Source: Gemmataceae bacterium (GTDB lineage Bacteria; Planctomycetota; Planctomycetia; Gemmatales; Gemmataceae). From it: a stretch of DNA of 64,000 nucleotides. The stretch's first letter is position 1. Every line of letters starts with the position of its first letter. The position numbers and the translations under genes were made by a program. The notes below the pieces were generated by a model. That model made no database searches. It had not been told where the DNA came from and saw only the letters and a list, made by a program, of their open reading frames with translations. Below are positions 8,290-16,148 of the stretch, one piece after another. Location of the stretch: positions 2,011,111 through 2,075,110 of the forward strand of contig LR594584.1 in assembly GCA_901538445.1 (NCBI GenBank), given 5' to 3'.

Positions 8290-8832
8290 CTACCCCTTTT
8301 GCGGCTCGGCGGCCCAGTGCGGGGCGACGCCCTCGGGCCAGAGCGGGCCGAACGCGCCCGGCGGCACCGGCGTGTCGTCGGTCCAGTTCCCCTTGCGGGC
8401 GAGCGTGCGGAGCCGGTTGAAGTCGCGGCGGACGCACCGCAACTGCGCCGTCAGCGGCGTGTCGGTGGTGGCCGCGGCGAACAGGTAGTGCGCGACTGCC
8501 GCGGCAACTTGCGGGGTCGGCTCGACACTTCCCGGCGGCACGCGCTCTGCGCACCGGGCGACGAACGCCTCGCGCGCCAGCTTCGGCAGCGCCGCCACCT
8601 CGTCCGGGGCGACCACGAGCGGGACATTCAAGCGAGCGCGCCGCGGGTTAGTGCGTGGGGCGGGGCGGTACGGCAGGCCCTCGCCGTCGCCCATCGGAAT
8701 GAGGGATCCCCGCACCTTCACCTCGGGTGGCGGGGTGAAGTACACCGGCGGCCCCAGTTCGATCACCTCGAATTCGTACCCGCCGGTCGCCGGCGGTGGA
8801 CCGGGCATCGCGTTTCGCGGTCGCCGTGCCAT
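8290..8832 (-). CDS. Hypothetical protein, second gene of a two-gene operon
   Basis: A 180-residue protein that I do not recognise. It has no signal peptide or membrane segment. The N-terminus is basic and Pro/Gly-rich (MARRPRNAMPGPPPATGG), followed by beta-rich YEFEVIELGPPVYFTPPPEVKV and a helical second half (LPKLAREAFVARCAERVPPG; AAAVAHYLFAAATTDTPL). The start at 8832 is chosen because the upstream neighbour ends at 8835, two bases away, implying co-transcription and possibly coupled translation; the longer open frame overlaps that neighbour entirely. It ends three bases beyond the convergent gene at 8286. Confidence 0.65.
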   Translation of the reverse strand: MARRPRNAMPGPPPATGGYEFEVIELGPPVYFTPPPEVKVRGSLIPMGDGEGLPYRPAPRTNPRRARLNVPLVVAPDEVAALPKLAREAFVARCAERVPPGSVEPTPQVAAAVAHYLFAAATTDTPLTAQLRCVRRDFNRLRTLARKGNWTDDTPVPPGAFGPLWPEGVAPHWAAEPQKG

Positions 8833-8834
8833 AG

Positions 8835-9290
8835 CTAGCCCTCGATTCTGACCCAGGCGCGAGCCAGCGTACGCCGCCGCCGCCGCTGGTCCCACTTCCG
8901 CACGACCGGATGCCACAACCGGAACTCGTACACACCCGGACCCTCGTAGACCGCGGAGAAGGATGCCGCGATGTCCCGCACCGGAATAGCGGGTCGGAAC
9001 GTCACGGGCAGGAACGGGCGGGTGCAAACTTCGGCGCGCCGCAGCGGGTCGCCGTGCCAGACCAACGTCGCCTGCAATTCGCGGGTGAAGTCGCGCCGAC
9101 CGCGGTGGGCGAGTCGGGTAAACAACCAGAAGTCGGTTTCGTAGGGGAATCCCCCCGGCGTGTCCGTTCGGTAGACGTACGTGACGTCTTCGAGCGTCCG
9201 TGAGGTCCTCGGTCCGGGCGGTCCGTTCCACGGGGCGGCCCGGCACGGCACCAGAAAGTGAGCTTCCAATATCGGACGCGACCGAGCCAT
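8835..9290 (-). CDS. Hypothetical beta-rich protein, first gene of a two-gene operon
   Basis: A 151-residue protein starting MARSRPILEAHFLVP; AGAGG lies eight bases before the ATG. Predicted strands alternate through the length (VTYVYRTD, TDFWLFTRLAH, ELQATLVWHGD, SFSAVYEGPGVYEFRLWHP), suggesting a single beta-sandwich. There is no signal peptide or membrane helix, so it is probably cytosolic. Together with the gene at 8290-8832 it forms a compact operon. The family is not recognised; an ORF of this shape with strong SD and directly abutting partner is likely real. Confidence 0.65.
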   Translation of the reverse strand: MARSRPILEAHFLVPCRAAPWNGPPGPRTSRTLEDVTYVYRTDTPGGFPYETDFWLFTRLAHRGRRDFTRELQATLVWHGDPLRRAEVCTRPFLPVTFRPAIPVRDIAASFSAVYEGPGVYEFRLWHPVVRKWDQRRRRRTLARAWVRIEG

Positions 9291-9354
9291 CTGGGCGACC
9301 TCTCCACCTTCATTTCATGCTACCAACCCGGCCCAGCCGTCACAATGTTACCGG

Positions 9355-10845
9355 TCACGTCGCCATCGTGACGGTCTTCACCTCCGTGTAGAGTTGGAGC
9401 GCGTACTGGCCGAGTTCGCGGCCGAGGCCGGACATCTTGAACCCGCCGAACGGCGCGCCGGCGTCGAACACGTCGTAGCAGTTCACCCACACGGTGCCGG
9501 CCCGGAGCCCGTGCGCCAGCTTCAGCGCCTTCTTCACGTCCCGCGTCCACACCGCCGCCGCCAGCCCGTACACCGACTTGTTCCCGCGGGCCAGCACCTC
9601 GTCGGCGTCCTTGAACTTCAGGATGCTCATCACCGGCCCGAAGATCTCCTCCTGCGCGATCTTCATCTCGTCGCGGACGTCGGCGAACACGGTCGGCTGC
9701 ACGAAGTACCCGGAGTCGCCGACGCGGCCGCCGCCCACGACCATCCGAGCGCCGTCCTGCTGCCCGGCGGCGACGTACCCGAGCACGCGGTCCATCTGCT
9801 CCTGCGACACCTGCGGCCCCTGCTCGTTTGCGGGGTCGAACGGGTCGCCGACCTTGCGGCCCTTCGCCTTGGCGGCCACCTTCGCCACGAACTCGTCGTA
9901 CACCGACTCCTGCACAAATAGCCGGCTCCCGGCGCAGCAGCACTGCCCCTGGTTGAAGAACAGCCCGAAGTACGCGCCCTCGACGGCCGCGTCGAGGTCC
10001 GCGTCGGCGAACACGATGTTCGGCGACTTCCCGCCCAGCTCCAGGCTGACGCGCTTGAGGTTCGACTGCGCCGCGGCCGTCATCACGATCCGGCCGGTGC
10101 CGGTCTCGCCGGTGAACGCGATCTTGTCGACGTCCATGTGCCCGCTCAGTGCCGCGCCGGCGGTCGGGCCGAACCCGGGGACGACGTTGATCACGCCGTC
10201 CGGGAACCCGACCTCCTGCGCCAGTTGCGCGACCCGCAGTGCCGACAGCGGGGTCTGTTCCGCGGGCTTGAGCACGATGGTGTTGCCGCACGCCAGCGCC
10301 GGACCCCACTTCCACGCCTGCATGAGCAGCGGGAAGTTCCACGGGATGATCTGGCCGACGACGCCGACCGGCTCGTGCCGGGTGTACGCGAAGTACGGCC
10401 CGTCGATCGGGAGCGTCTGCCCGAAGTACTTGTCGGCCCAGCCCGCGTAGTACCGGTAGCACGCGATGGAGAGCGGCACGTCGGCCGCGAGCGCGTCGGC
10501 GATCGGCTTGCCGTTGTCGAGCGTCTCCAGGGCCGCCAGCTCGTCTTTCCGCGCCTCCATTGCGTCGGCGAGCTTGTTCAGCAGGCGGCCGCGCCCGGAG
10601 GCGTTCATCCGGCCCCACGGCCCGGTCTCCAGGGCGGCGCGGGCGGCCTTCACCGCGAGGTCGATGTCGGCCTTATCCCCCTCGGCGACGCGGCAGATGA
10701 CGCTGCCGTCGGCGGGGTTCAGCGTCTCGAAATGCTTTCCGCTGACGCTCTCGACCCACTTGCCGTTGATGAGCATCTTCTGGTCGGCGACCTTCGGCCG
10801 GGCGTGCTTCGGCTTCGGGACGGCGACGGTGGCGGGTGCGGCCAT
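9355..10845 (-). CDS. NAD(P)-dependent aldehyde dehydrogenase (ALDH superfamily)
   Basis: A full-length 496-residue aldehyde dehydrogenase that oxidises an aldehyde to its acid. Seen in order: [22 protein letters not shown], the NAD-binding stretch [31 protein letters not shown], the general base Glu in [12 protein letters not shown], the catalytic Cys within [18 protein letters not shown], and [13 protein letters not shown] near the C-terminus. The Cys region (three cysteines in a row) and the overall sequence resemble eukaryote-type ALDH1/ALDH2. The N-terminus has a basic Ala/Pro extension of about 20 residues. Substrate cannot be read from sequence. The gene stands alone, with a 64-bp gap from the minus-strand operon downstream. 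Confidence 0.95.
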   Translation of the reverse strand: MAAPATVAVPKPKHARPKVADQKMLINGKWVESVSGKHFETLNPADGSVICRVAEGDKADIDLAVKAARAALETGPWGRMNASGRGRLLNKLADAMEARKDELAALETLDNGKPIADALAADVPLSIACYRYYAGWADKYFGQTLPIDGPYFAYTRHEPVGVVGQIIPWNFPLLMQAWKWGPALACGNTIVLKPAEQTPLSALRVAQLAQEVGFPDGVINVVPGFGPTAGAALSGHMDVDKIAFTGETGTGRIVMTAAAQSNLKRVSLELGGKSPNIVFADADLDAAVEGAYFGLFFNQGQCCCAGSRLFVQESVYDEFVAKVAAKAKGRKVGDPFDPANEQGPQVSQEQMDRVLGYVAAGQQDGARMVVGGGRVGDSGYFVQPTVFADVRDEMKIAQEEIFGPVMSILKFKDADEVLARGNKSVYGLAAAVWTRDVKKALKLAHGLRAGTVWVNCYDVFDAGAPFGGFKMSGLGRELGQYALQLYTEVKTVTMAT

Positions 10846-11192
10846 GGGAGAGTCTCCGGTTGAGGGGCGTCGGTAGCGAGCGAGGTGAGAGCCGTCATTG
10901 TCTCTGGAGATTTTGCGGAGTCAACCGCGCGAACGTAGCGCAGAATGTGTACGGGTGTTCAAAATGGTTCTGGCGGAAGCGGGGGGACCGGTCTCCAGAA
11001 CCATCGCGAACTCTCCAGAAAGACCCGAAACTCTCCAGAAAGACCCGGAACTCTCCAGAACCAAGCCCAACTCTCCAGAACCATCCGCGAACGCTCCGGA
11101 ACCAACCGCCTCCCCCCGGGCGGCGAACCCCGGTCCGGGGCCAGAACCACCGCACGTCGCTCACCCATTTCGGCTCCAACCCCGGTTCACCC
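10846..11192. other. Intergenic region with 20-bp tandem array
   Basis: This 347-bp gap lies between the divergent aldehyde dehydrogenase and RepA-like ATPase genes. The left third carries no feature I can name; the right part holds the direct-repeat array at 10991-11092. The open frame that runs through it in the ATPase frame is low-complexity and is not taken as coding. Confidence 0.6.
10991..11092. repeat. Tandem array, 20-bp period, iteron-like
   Basis: The decamer CTCTCCAGAA recurs with an exact 20-bp period at 11011, 11031, 11051 and 11071, with a variant GTCTCCAGAA at 10991 and a weaker match (CGCTCCGGAA) near 11091. The intervening decamers are also related (CCATCGCGAA, AGACCCGAAA, AGACCCGGAA, CCAAGCCCAA, CCATCCGCGA). 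A 20-bp period places each site about two helical turns apart on one face of DNA, as in iterons or operator arrays. It lies 100-200 bp upstream of the ATPase start. Confidence 0.9.
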
Positions 11193-12212
11193 ATGAACGC
11201 ACTCGCCTTCGACCCGCGCCCGATGGACCACCTCACCGACCCCGACGCGCCGCCGGTCGACGAGTGGCTCTGGGACGGCTACCTCGCCCGCGGCAGCATC
11301 ACGCTCCTGACCAGCCGGTGGAAGTCGGGCAAGACCACGCTCGTCGCCGGGGTGCTTCGGGCGCTCGGCGCGGGGGGCGCGTTCCTCGGCCGGCCGTGCG
11401 CGCGGGGGGCCGCCGTGGTCGTGTCCGAGGAGTCGCCGGCGCTGTGGGCCGAGCGGGCGCGGGCCGTTCCGATCGGCCCCCACGCGCGGCTCGTGTCGCG
11501 GCCGTTCGTGGGCCGCCCGACGCCGGACCAGTGGAACGAGCTGGTCGGCCGGGCCGCGGTGCTGCGGGGGGCCGGCGCGCTCGACCTGCTGGTGGTGGAC
11601 CCGCTCGCGTCGTTCCTCCCCGGCCGCAGCGACGGCGACGCGCAGACGTGCCTCGACATGCTCCGCCCGCTCCGCGGCCTGGCCGACGCGGGGGCCGCGG
11701 TTCTGGTGCTCCACCACCCGCGGAAGGAATCGTCGGAGGAGGGGAGTTCGGCCCGCGGGAGCGGCGCGCTGCTGGGCGACGTGGACGTGATCCTCGAACT
11801 GCACCGGTGCGGGTCGCTGGCGTCGGACGACCGGCGGCGGCGGCTGACGGGGCTGTCGCGCCGCCCGCAGACGCCCCGGACCCTGGTGTACGAGTGGGCG
11901 GTGGGCACGCCGGAGTTCCGCGTGGTAACCGACCCGCTCGAGACCCGGTTCCGCGAGAACTGGCCGGCGCTGAAGGCGCTGCTGTCGGCCCGCGGGCGCG
12001 CGGCGACGCACAAGGAACTGCTGCTCGACTGGCCCGCGGACCAGCCCCCGCCGCCCGCGAGCGTGCTGTACGAGTGGCTGTCGCGGGCGGCCGCCGAGGG
12101 CCTGGTGGAGCGCACCGGCACCGGCACGAAGACCGAGCCGTTCCGGTTCGGCCTGCCCCGCGACCTGCACGAGATGCTCACCCGCTTCGACCCGCTCCCC
12201 CCGCGGTGGTGA
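11193..12212 (+). CDS. RepA-like / AAA_25 RecA-fold ATPase with C-terminal winged helix
   Basis: A 339-residue RecA-superfamily ATPase like plasmid RepA helicases and phage primase-helicases (COG3598-like). Walker A is SRWKSGKTTL (about residues 42-51), followed by VVVSEES, Walker B LDLLVVDPLASF near residue 135, a conserved VLVLHHPRK block near 175, and a Ser/Gly-rich RGSGALLGDVDVILEL segment typical of this group. The last 90 residues look like a winged-helix domain (HKELLLDW...SVLYEWLSRAAAEGLVERTGTG). ATG 11193 is chosen because the homologous part starts there; the frame is open upstream only through repeats. The upstream iteron-like array and the family suggest descent from a mobile replicon, though the present role is unknown. 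Confidence 0.82.
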   Translation: MNALAFDPRPMDHLTDPDAPPVDEWLWDGYLARGSITLLTSRWKSGKTTLVAGVLRALGAGGAFLGRPCARGAAVVVSEESPALWAERARAVPIGPHARLVSRPFVGRPTPDQWNELVGRAAVLRGAGALDLLVVDPLASFLPGRSDGDAQTCLDMLRPLRGLADAGAAVLVLHHPRKESSEEGSSARGSGALLGDVDVILELHRCGSLASDDRRRRLTGLSRRPQTPRTLVYEWAVGTPEFRVVTDPLETRFRENWPALKALLSARGRAATHKELLLDWPADQPPPPASVLYEWLSRAAAEGLVERTGTGTKTEPFRFGLPRDLHEMLTRFDPLPPRW

Positions 12213-12241
12213 CGGGGGCAGGCCGCGGGGCTTTCGGTGCG

Positions 12242-13129
12242 TTACCAGTCCGCGCCGGCGCTCTCGCCGGCGGCGGGGGTGACGGCCGCCCAGTACGTCG
12301 TCGGGGCCATGCCCCCTGCGAGCGTGCGGACGCTCCCATCGGCCAGGGCCACCACCATGCCGCCGGGGTGGGGCGTCTGAGCGACCGTGTACCCACACCC
12401 GTTGAGTGGCGGGGCGACCTGGAACGTGACTTCGGGGAAGAAGCTAGCGACGCTGGTGGGGGGCGACCCGCTCGTCACGGGATACTTGTCAAAGTACGCT
12501 TGCCCGTTGAGGATCGGCCCCCCGTCCGCGAACGTCGCGCGGCGGGGGCCCTGACCACTGGTGCGGCCGATCGTGTCGATGGTGAAGGTGGCACCCGTCT
12601 CGGGGCTGGCCCCGCAGGCGAAGGCGTAGTGCTCGGCGAAGGCGATCGTGTTGGACGCCCCGTCGGCGAAGGTGGCGTGGAGGGTCGGGGCACCCGCGAA
12701 CACCTGGGCGTTGGCGGCGTAGCTGGTGACGAACAGGTTGATCTCGGGGTTCAGGGTCGGGTCGGCCGGGCAGCGCAGCCCGGTAATCGGCGGCGGCTCG
12801 TCCAGGGTGCCGGCGCTGTGGGCGGCGTAGATCCACCACTGCTCCAGGTACGGGAGCACGGCCATCTGGACGCCGCAGTTGGGGGCAGGGCCGTCCGGGT
12901 GCCCGTCAACGACCGGGAGCCGGCCGTCGTGGTCGCCAGCGAACTGGTGCAACGCCAGCCCGATCTGCTTAAGGTTGTTGCCGCACCGGGCGCGGCCGGC
13001 GGCCTCCCGGACCTTTTGGACGGCCGGCAGCATCAACCCGATCAGGATCGCGAGGATCGCGACCACGACCAGCACCTCGACCAGCGACACGGCCCGGCGC
13101 GGGGCCGGACCGGAGACACTCTTCGTCAT
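12242..13129 (-). CDS. DUF1559 pseudopilin-like protein
   Basis: A 295-residue DUF1559 protein with a type IV pilin/type II pseudopilin N-terminus: basic leader, then [20 protein letters not shown] and the family hallmark [11 protein letters not shown]. The usual Gly-Phe cleavage pair is Ala-Val here, while Glu+5 is kept, so processing by a prepilin peptidase is plausible but atypical. After the helix comes [23 protein letters not shown], a Cys-bearing CPAD and the C-terminal ADGSVRTL block (variant of the FxDGSVR motif, H-X9-DG). DUF1559 proteins are massively expanded in planctomycetes and thought to be surface or secretion-related. It stands alone and ends 30 bp from the convergent ATPase gene. 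Confidence 0.93.
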   Translation of the reverse strand: MTKSVSGPAPRRAVSLVEVLVVVAILAILIGLMLPAVQKVREAAGRARCGNNLKQIGLALHQFAGDHDGRLPVVDGHPDGPAPNCGVQMAVLPYLEQWWIYAAHSAGTLDEPPPITGLRCPADPTLNPEINLFVTSYAANAQVFAGAPTLHATFADGASNTIAFAEHYAFACGASPETGATFTIDTIGRTSGQGPRRATFADGGPILNGQAYFDKYPVTSGSPPTSVASFFPEVTFQVAPPLNGCGYTVAQTPHPGGMVVALADGSVRTLAGGMAPTTYWAAVTPAAGESAGADW

Positions 13130-13191
13130 CAGCGACTCCTTTCAATGAACAGGCCTTCTGCACCACCGGCACCAAGCCCGGTTGACGTGTT

Positions 13192-13224
13192 GCTGTAGCC
13201 GGCCTCGCGGAGGCCGGCTACAGC
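13192..13224. repeat. Compact hairpin, family E
   Basis: GCTGTAGCCGGCCTC, a three-base loop, then GAGGCCGGCTACAGC: a 15-bp perfect stem. It is the shortest version of the TGTAGCCGGCC family found also at 39921-40200, 57868-57939 and 61128-61198. It lies 62 bp upstream of the DUF1559 start, so it is not a terminator for that gene. Confidence 0.85.
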
Positions 13225-13270
13225 ACGGGCACCAACAACACTCCGGAAGACCTGGCACCGCCTACCTGTA

Positions 13271-13395
13271 ATACCGAATCGCGTGGATCAGTTGCTTTTG
13301 GTGGGGCAGGCATTCGTGCCTGCCTCCAACCGCGTCGGGAGCCAGGCACGAATGCCTGCCCCACCAAATCGAAACGAAGCCATGCGATCCGGTAT
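13271..13395. repeat. 125-bp inverted-repeat element, family D copy 2
   Basis: The ends are ATACCGAATCGCG at the left and CGATCCGGTAT at the right, with the GGTGGGGCAGGCATTCGTGC core hairpin in the middle. It is the same length and nearly the same sequence as the element at 47460-47584, 34 kb away. It behaves like a small non-coding mobile element. Confidence 0.85.
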
Positions 13396-13405
13396 AAGGC
13401 CAGAT

Positions 13406-13675
13406 TCACGGGACGTTGATAATGCTGCCGGGTGTGTAAACCCACTGTGCGGGATTCACCCCGGGTTTCATTTGGACACCGCCAAAAACGAGGTATTGGC
13501 CCCCGGGTACGACGTTCGTCGTGATCGGTCCCCACTTCCCGTTGGCGGGTGCCGGGCCACCGAACGTCGCCGGGATCGTTCCACCTGCCATCGGGTAGTA
13601 ATCCAATTGACAGGCGACTACTGCGTTCGGCCCGGCCACATACGTCCCGTTCTTGCTGACCGAAATTTTCCCTCC
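13406..13675 (-). pseudogene. C-terminal fragment of an unrecognised protein
   Basis: An open frame ending at 13406 reads as natural protein for about 88 residues (GTYVAGPNAVVACQLDYY ... GGTIPATFGGPAPANGKW ... GSIINVP), with a Gly/Pro/Val-rich beta-like composition. The composition changes abruptly to repeat-derived sequence at 13680, where the family-I inverted repeat begins, and no start codon with an SD is found between. I infer a gene cut by insertion or rearrangement; the other half is not visible next to it. Its family is unknown. Confidence 0.5.
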
Positions 13676-13679
13676 TCCC

Positions 13680-13840
13680 TCGTCGCACCGCTCCGCGGTG
13701 CGACGCCTCTTCGGCCGCTCCGCGGCCTGCCACGTCCGCGCGCCAGGGCGGCCGGACCGAGTCCCGTCGCACCCCGACCGGTCATCGCTGGGGCCGCGGA
13801 GCGGCCGAAGAGGCGTCACACCGCGGAGCGGATGTGACGA
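13680..13840. repeat. Inverted repeat, family I
   Basis: The left arm GTCGCACCGCTCCGCGGTGC...GACGCCTCTTCGGCCGCTCCG pairs with the right arm CGGAGCGGCCGAAGAGGCGT...CACACCGCGGAGCGGATGTGAC. Short internal palindromes (CCGCTCCGCGG) lie within each arm. It separates a gene fragment (left) from the truncated toxin fragment (right), so it probably interrupted that locus. Confidence 0.85.
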
Positions 13841-13842
13841 GG

Positions 13843-14062
13843 GTGAGTCCATCTGGTCGAACGCCGGTTGGTCCCAGACGGGGGTGAACATCGCGCGCCC
13901 TCGACCAGGCGCATGACCTCGGCCATTGTGTGCTTCGGCCGGTTGGGGTCGCCGAGCCGCGCGGCGATGTGCTGGATCTCGGCGTCGGTCCACGGGCCGG
14001 TGGGCAGGGGCGGCCGCGAGCTTCGCGCGCACGTCGGCCGGAATCGTCACCCGCTCGCCCAC
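13843..14062 (-). pseudogene. Decayed toxin-antitoxin locus (copy of 17883-18412)
   Basis: The DNA from about 13850 to 14110 is clearly a copy of 18110-18460. On the minus strand, the antitoxin part (13891-14062) begins at GTG instead of ATG, lacks 92 bp relative to the intact gene (the counterpart of about 18267-18358), which breaks the frame, and has lost its TGA stop (TCA on the plus strand has become TCG). The toxin part keeps only about 14 residues (MFTPVWDQPAFDQM) before the family-I inverted repeat takes over. The upstream flank, including the ACGATACCACGGGTGCCG stretch, is also duplicated. This is a dead locus; the comparison is direct from the sequence. Confidence 0.88.
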
Positions 14063-14210
14063 GACTCGCCTCCGTACGGGACACATTCACGATACCACGG
14101 GTGCCGCACGCGGTCCGCGCCTTGAGTGCCCCGAGACGACGGGCACCCCGCGCCAACCCGGTACGGCGTCACTCTCGCTCCGGCCGCGGCGGCGCGACTA
14201 CAATGGCCGC

Positions 14211-14834
14211 ATGGACATGACCCCGCCGTCGAACCGGCCCCAGCCGACGGAAGGCGAACTGCTCCCCGCGCTCCGCGCCGGCGAGGAGGAGGCGTTCGAG
14301 GCGTTCGTGCGGCGGTTCTGCGACCCCATGTACTACGTCGCCCGCCGCATCCTCCGCAACGACGAGGACACCCGCGACGCCGTTCAAGAAGCGTTCCTGT
14401 CGGCGTTCCGCGGGCTCGACGGGTTCGACGGCCGGTCCAAGCTGTCCACCTGGGTCCACCGCATCGTCATCAACGCGGCCCTCAAGAAGCTGCGGGCCGT
14501 CCAGCGGGCCGAGCAGTCCATCGAGCCGCTGCTGCCGCACTTCACCGACGGCGAGCACCACGCGACCGAGCCGGCCGCGTGGGGGGCGTCGGTCGAGGAG
14601 CTCACCTGCCGGGCGGAACTCCGGGCCCTCGTCCACCGGCGGATCGACCAGCTGCCGGAGAGCTACCGCACCGTGATCCTGCTCCGCGACATCGAGGGGC
14701 TCGACACCGAGGAGGCGGCCGCGATGCTGGGCACCTCGGTCCTCGTCGTCAAGACCCGGCTGCACCGCGCCCGCCAGGCGCTGCGGACCCTGCTCGAACC
14801 CGACCTGAAGGGGGGCGGCCATGAACTGCCGTGA
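14211..14834 (+). CDS. ECF-type RNA polymerase sigma factor
   Basis: A 207-residue sigma-70 family ECF sigma factor. Region 2 spans about residues 22-90: AFEAFVRRFCDPMYYVARRI, then NDEDTRDAVQEAFLSAFRGLDGF and STWVHRIVINAALKKLR. Region 4 spans about residues 140-195: LPESYRTVILLRDIEGLDTEEAAAMLG followed by the recognition helix VVKTRLHRARQALR. The ATG at 14211 (a second lies at 14217) follows divergent decayed DNA. Its last 14 bases overlap the start of the downstream zinc-finger anti-sigma gene, so the pair is translationally coupled. The target regulon is unknown; the lipoprotein and cytochrome genes downstream are candidates. Confidence 0.95.
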   Translation: MDMTPPSNRPQPTEGELLPALRAGEEEAFEAFVRRFCDPMYYVARRILRNDEDTRDAVQEAFLSAFRGLDGFDGRSKLSTWVHRIVINAALKKLRAVQRAEQSIEPLLPHFTDGEHHATEPAAWGASVEELTCRAELRALVHRRIDQLPESYRTVILLRDIEGLDTEEAAAMLGTSVLVVKTRLHRARQALRTLLEPDLKGGGHELP

Positions 14835-15063
14835 GTTCGCCGACTTCCTGAACCTCTACGTCGAGGGCGAACTGCCCGGCGACCAGCGGCGGGTGTTCGA
14901 CCAGCACCTCGCCGAGTGCGCCGCCTGCCGCGCGTACCTCGACGGCTACCAGAAGACCGTCCGCGCCCTCGGGGCGGCGGCCGCCGTCGAGCACGTCCCC
15001 CCCGCGCCGCACGGGCTCGTCGCCGCCATCCTCGCCGCGCGGCGCAAAGAATCCGCCGGTTGA
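14821..15063 (+). CDS. Putative zinc-finger (zf-HC2) anti-sigma factor
   Basis: An 80-residue protein beginning MNCREFADFLNLYVEGELPG and carrying the zinc-binding anti-sigma signature H-X3-C-X2-C in FDQHLAECAACRAYL (about residues 28-39), plus a conserved upstream Cys3. It is only the cytosolic domain: there is no transmembrane helix, although a short C-terminal helix (LVAAILAARRKES) follows. It overlaps the ECF sigma gene by 14 bp, the usual arrangement for a sigma/anti-sigma pair. It should bind and inhibit that sigma factor, possibly releasing it on zinc loss or oxidation. Confidence 0.9.
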   Translation: MNCREFADFLNLYVEGELPGDQRRVFDQHLAECAACRAYLDGYQKTVRALGAAAAVEHVPPAPHGLVAAILAARRKESAG

Positions 15064-15173
15064 CTGTAACCTCCCCGCCGCCGCCCGGATCAAACCCCGC
15101 ACACCACCGCCGCGACGCGACGGACCCCGCCGTTGGCGTCCGGGTCGCGGCCGATTCCCGTTCGAGACGTCGA

Positions 15174-15401
15174 ATGAACCGTTTGTTGCAGACCGTGTGC
15201 GTCGGCCTGGTCGCGTGCGCCCTCGTGGGTTGCGGCGGCGCCAGCACCAGCAGTCCCAAGATGACCGACAAGATGGGCGACAAGGACAAGATGAGCGGCG
15301 ACAAGGACAAGATGGGCGGCGACAAGATGGGCGGCGACAAGATGGGCGGCGACAAGATGGGCGACAAGTCGAAGATGGACGGCGACAAGATGGCGAAGTA
15401 G
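15174..15401 (+). CDS. Lipoprotein with Met-Gly-Gly-Asp-Lys repeats (MXKDX-like)
   Basis: A 75-residue low-complexity lipoprotein. Residues 1-20 form a lipoprotein signal peptide with lipobox ALVGC, followed by a string of acidic/basic/Met repeats: DKMGDKDKM, SGDKDKM, then four MGGDK-type units. It resembles the small pentapeptide MXKDX repeat proteins. Being rich in Met and Asp it might bind metal, but that is speculation. It lies 110 bp after the anti-sigma gene and 72 bp before the cytochrome b gene, so it may be part of the same stress-responsive cluster. The tandem DNA repeats make length variation by slippage likely. Confidence 0.75.
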   Translation: MNRLLQTVCVGLVACALVGCGGASTSSPKMTDKMGDKDKMSGDKDKMGGDKMGGDKMGGDKMGDKSKMDGDKMAK

Positions 15402-15473
15402 TAACCGCGCGTTGCGGGAGGGGGAACGCGGCCCGCCCACGCCGGCGGGCCGCCCACGGGAGGAACCACCGGG

Positions 15474-16148
15474 ATGCCGGCGCTGCTCAAGCACAAGCAC
15501 CCGCGCCTCGTGCGCTGGACGCACTGGGTCAACGGCCCGCTCCTGCTCGTCATGGTCTGGAGCGGCCTGCTGATCTACTGGGCCAACGACGAGTACGCCG
15601 TCCGCGTCGGGGGCGTCACCCTGGTGAAGTTCTTCCCCGACTGGTTCTACTCGGCCCTCGGCCTCGAGGCGAAGCTCGCCACCGGGATGGCGTGGCACTT
15701 CTTCTTCATGTGGTTCTTCCTCGCCAACGGGCTCGTCTACACCGCCTACACCCTCGCCTCCGGCGAGTGGCGCGACCTGCTCCCCACCCGGCGGACGCCG
15801 CGGCAGGCGTGGCAGACGGTGCTGCACGACCTGAGGGTCCGCAGGGTGCCGCCCGAGCAGGACGGCAAGTTCAACGGGGCGCAGCGGCTCGCGTACACCG
15901 GCGTGGTGCTCATGGGCCTCGGCTCGGTCGTCACCGGCCTGGCGATCTGGAAGCCGACGCAGCTCGCGTGGCTCACCTCGCTTTTGGGCGGCTACCCCGC
16001 GGCCCGGCTCGAGCACTTCGTGCTGATGATCGGCTACGTGCTGTTCTTCGTCGTCCACATCGCCCAGGTCGTCCGGGCCGGCTGGAACAACTTCCGCGCG
16101 ATGGTGACGGGGTACGAACTGGTTCCCGCCCCGGAGGTAAAGGCGTGA
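15474..16148 (+). CDS. Cytochrome b/b6-type membrane protein (MsrQ/formate-dehydrogenase gamma-like)
   Basis: A 224-residue integral membrane protein with about four helices (residues 20-36, 68-92, 140-158, 178-200). Histidines placed for haem b ligation are His17 (RWTHWVN), His75 (MAWHFFFMW), His181 (RLEHFVLM) and His195 (FFVVHIAQ). It should pass electrons from the quinone pool or another donor to the partner enzyme encoded next. GGAGG lies upstream of the ATG. Its stop overlaps the GTG start of the molybdopterin oxidoreductase gene (GTGA), which ties the two proteins together in the manner of MsrQ/MsrP (YedZ/YedY), though this cytochrome looks closer to hydrogenase/formate dehydrogenase b-type subunits. 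Confidence 0.88.
   Translation: MPALLKHKHPRLVRWTHWVNGPLLLVMVWSGLLIYWANDEYAVRVGGVTLVKFFPDWFYSALGLEAKLATGMAWHFFFMWFFLANGLVYTAYTLASGEWRDLLPTRRTPRQAWQTVLHDLRVRRVPPEQDGKFNGAQRLAYTGVVLMGLGSVVTGLAIWKPTQLAWLTSLLGGYPAARLEHFVLMIGYVLFFVVHIAQVVRAGWNNFRAMVTGYELVPAPEVKA

Noticed and set aside
10991-11092. CRISPR array
   Set aside because: The repeat period is only 20 bp, with 10-bp semi-conserved spacers rather than unique 30-bp spacers, and no cas genes are near.
10836-11192. N-terminal extension of the RepA-like ATPase through the repeat array
   Set aside because: The frame is open, but the peptide is Ser/Pro/Arg low-complexity with no homology to the family, and the 20-bp period is not a multiple of three.
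15197-16144. A frame joining the repeat lipoprotein region to the molybdopterin oxidoreductase
   Set aside because: The frame is open by chance across the cytochrome b gene; the oxidoreductase has its own GTG with a Tat signal directly behind it.
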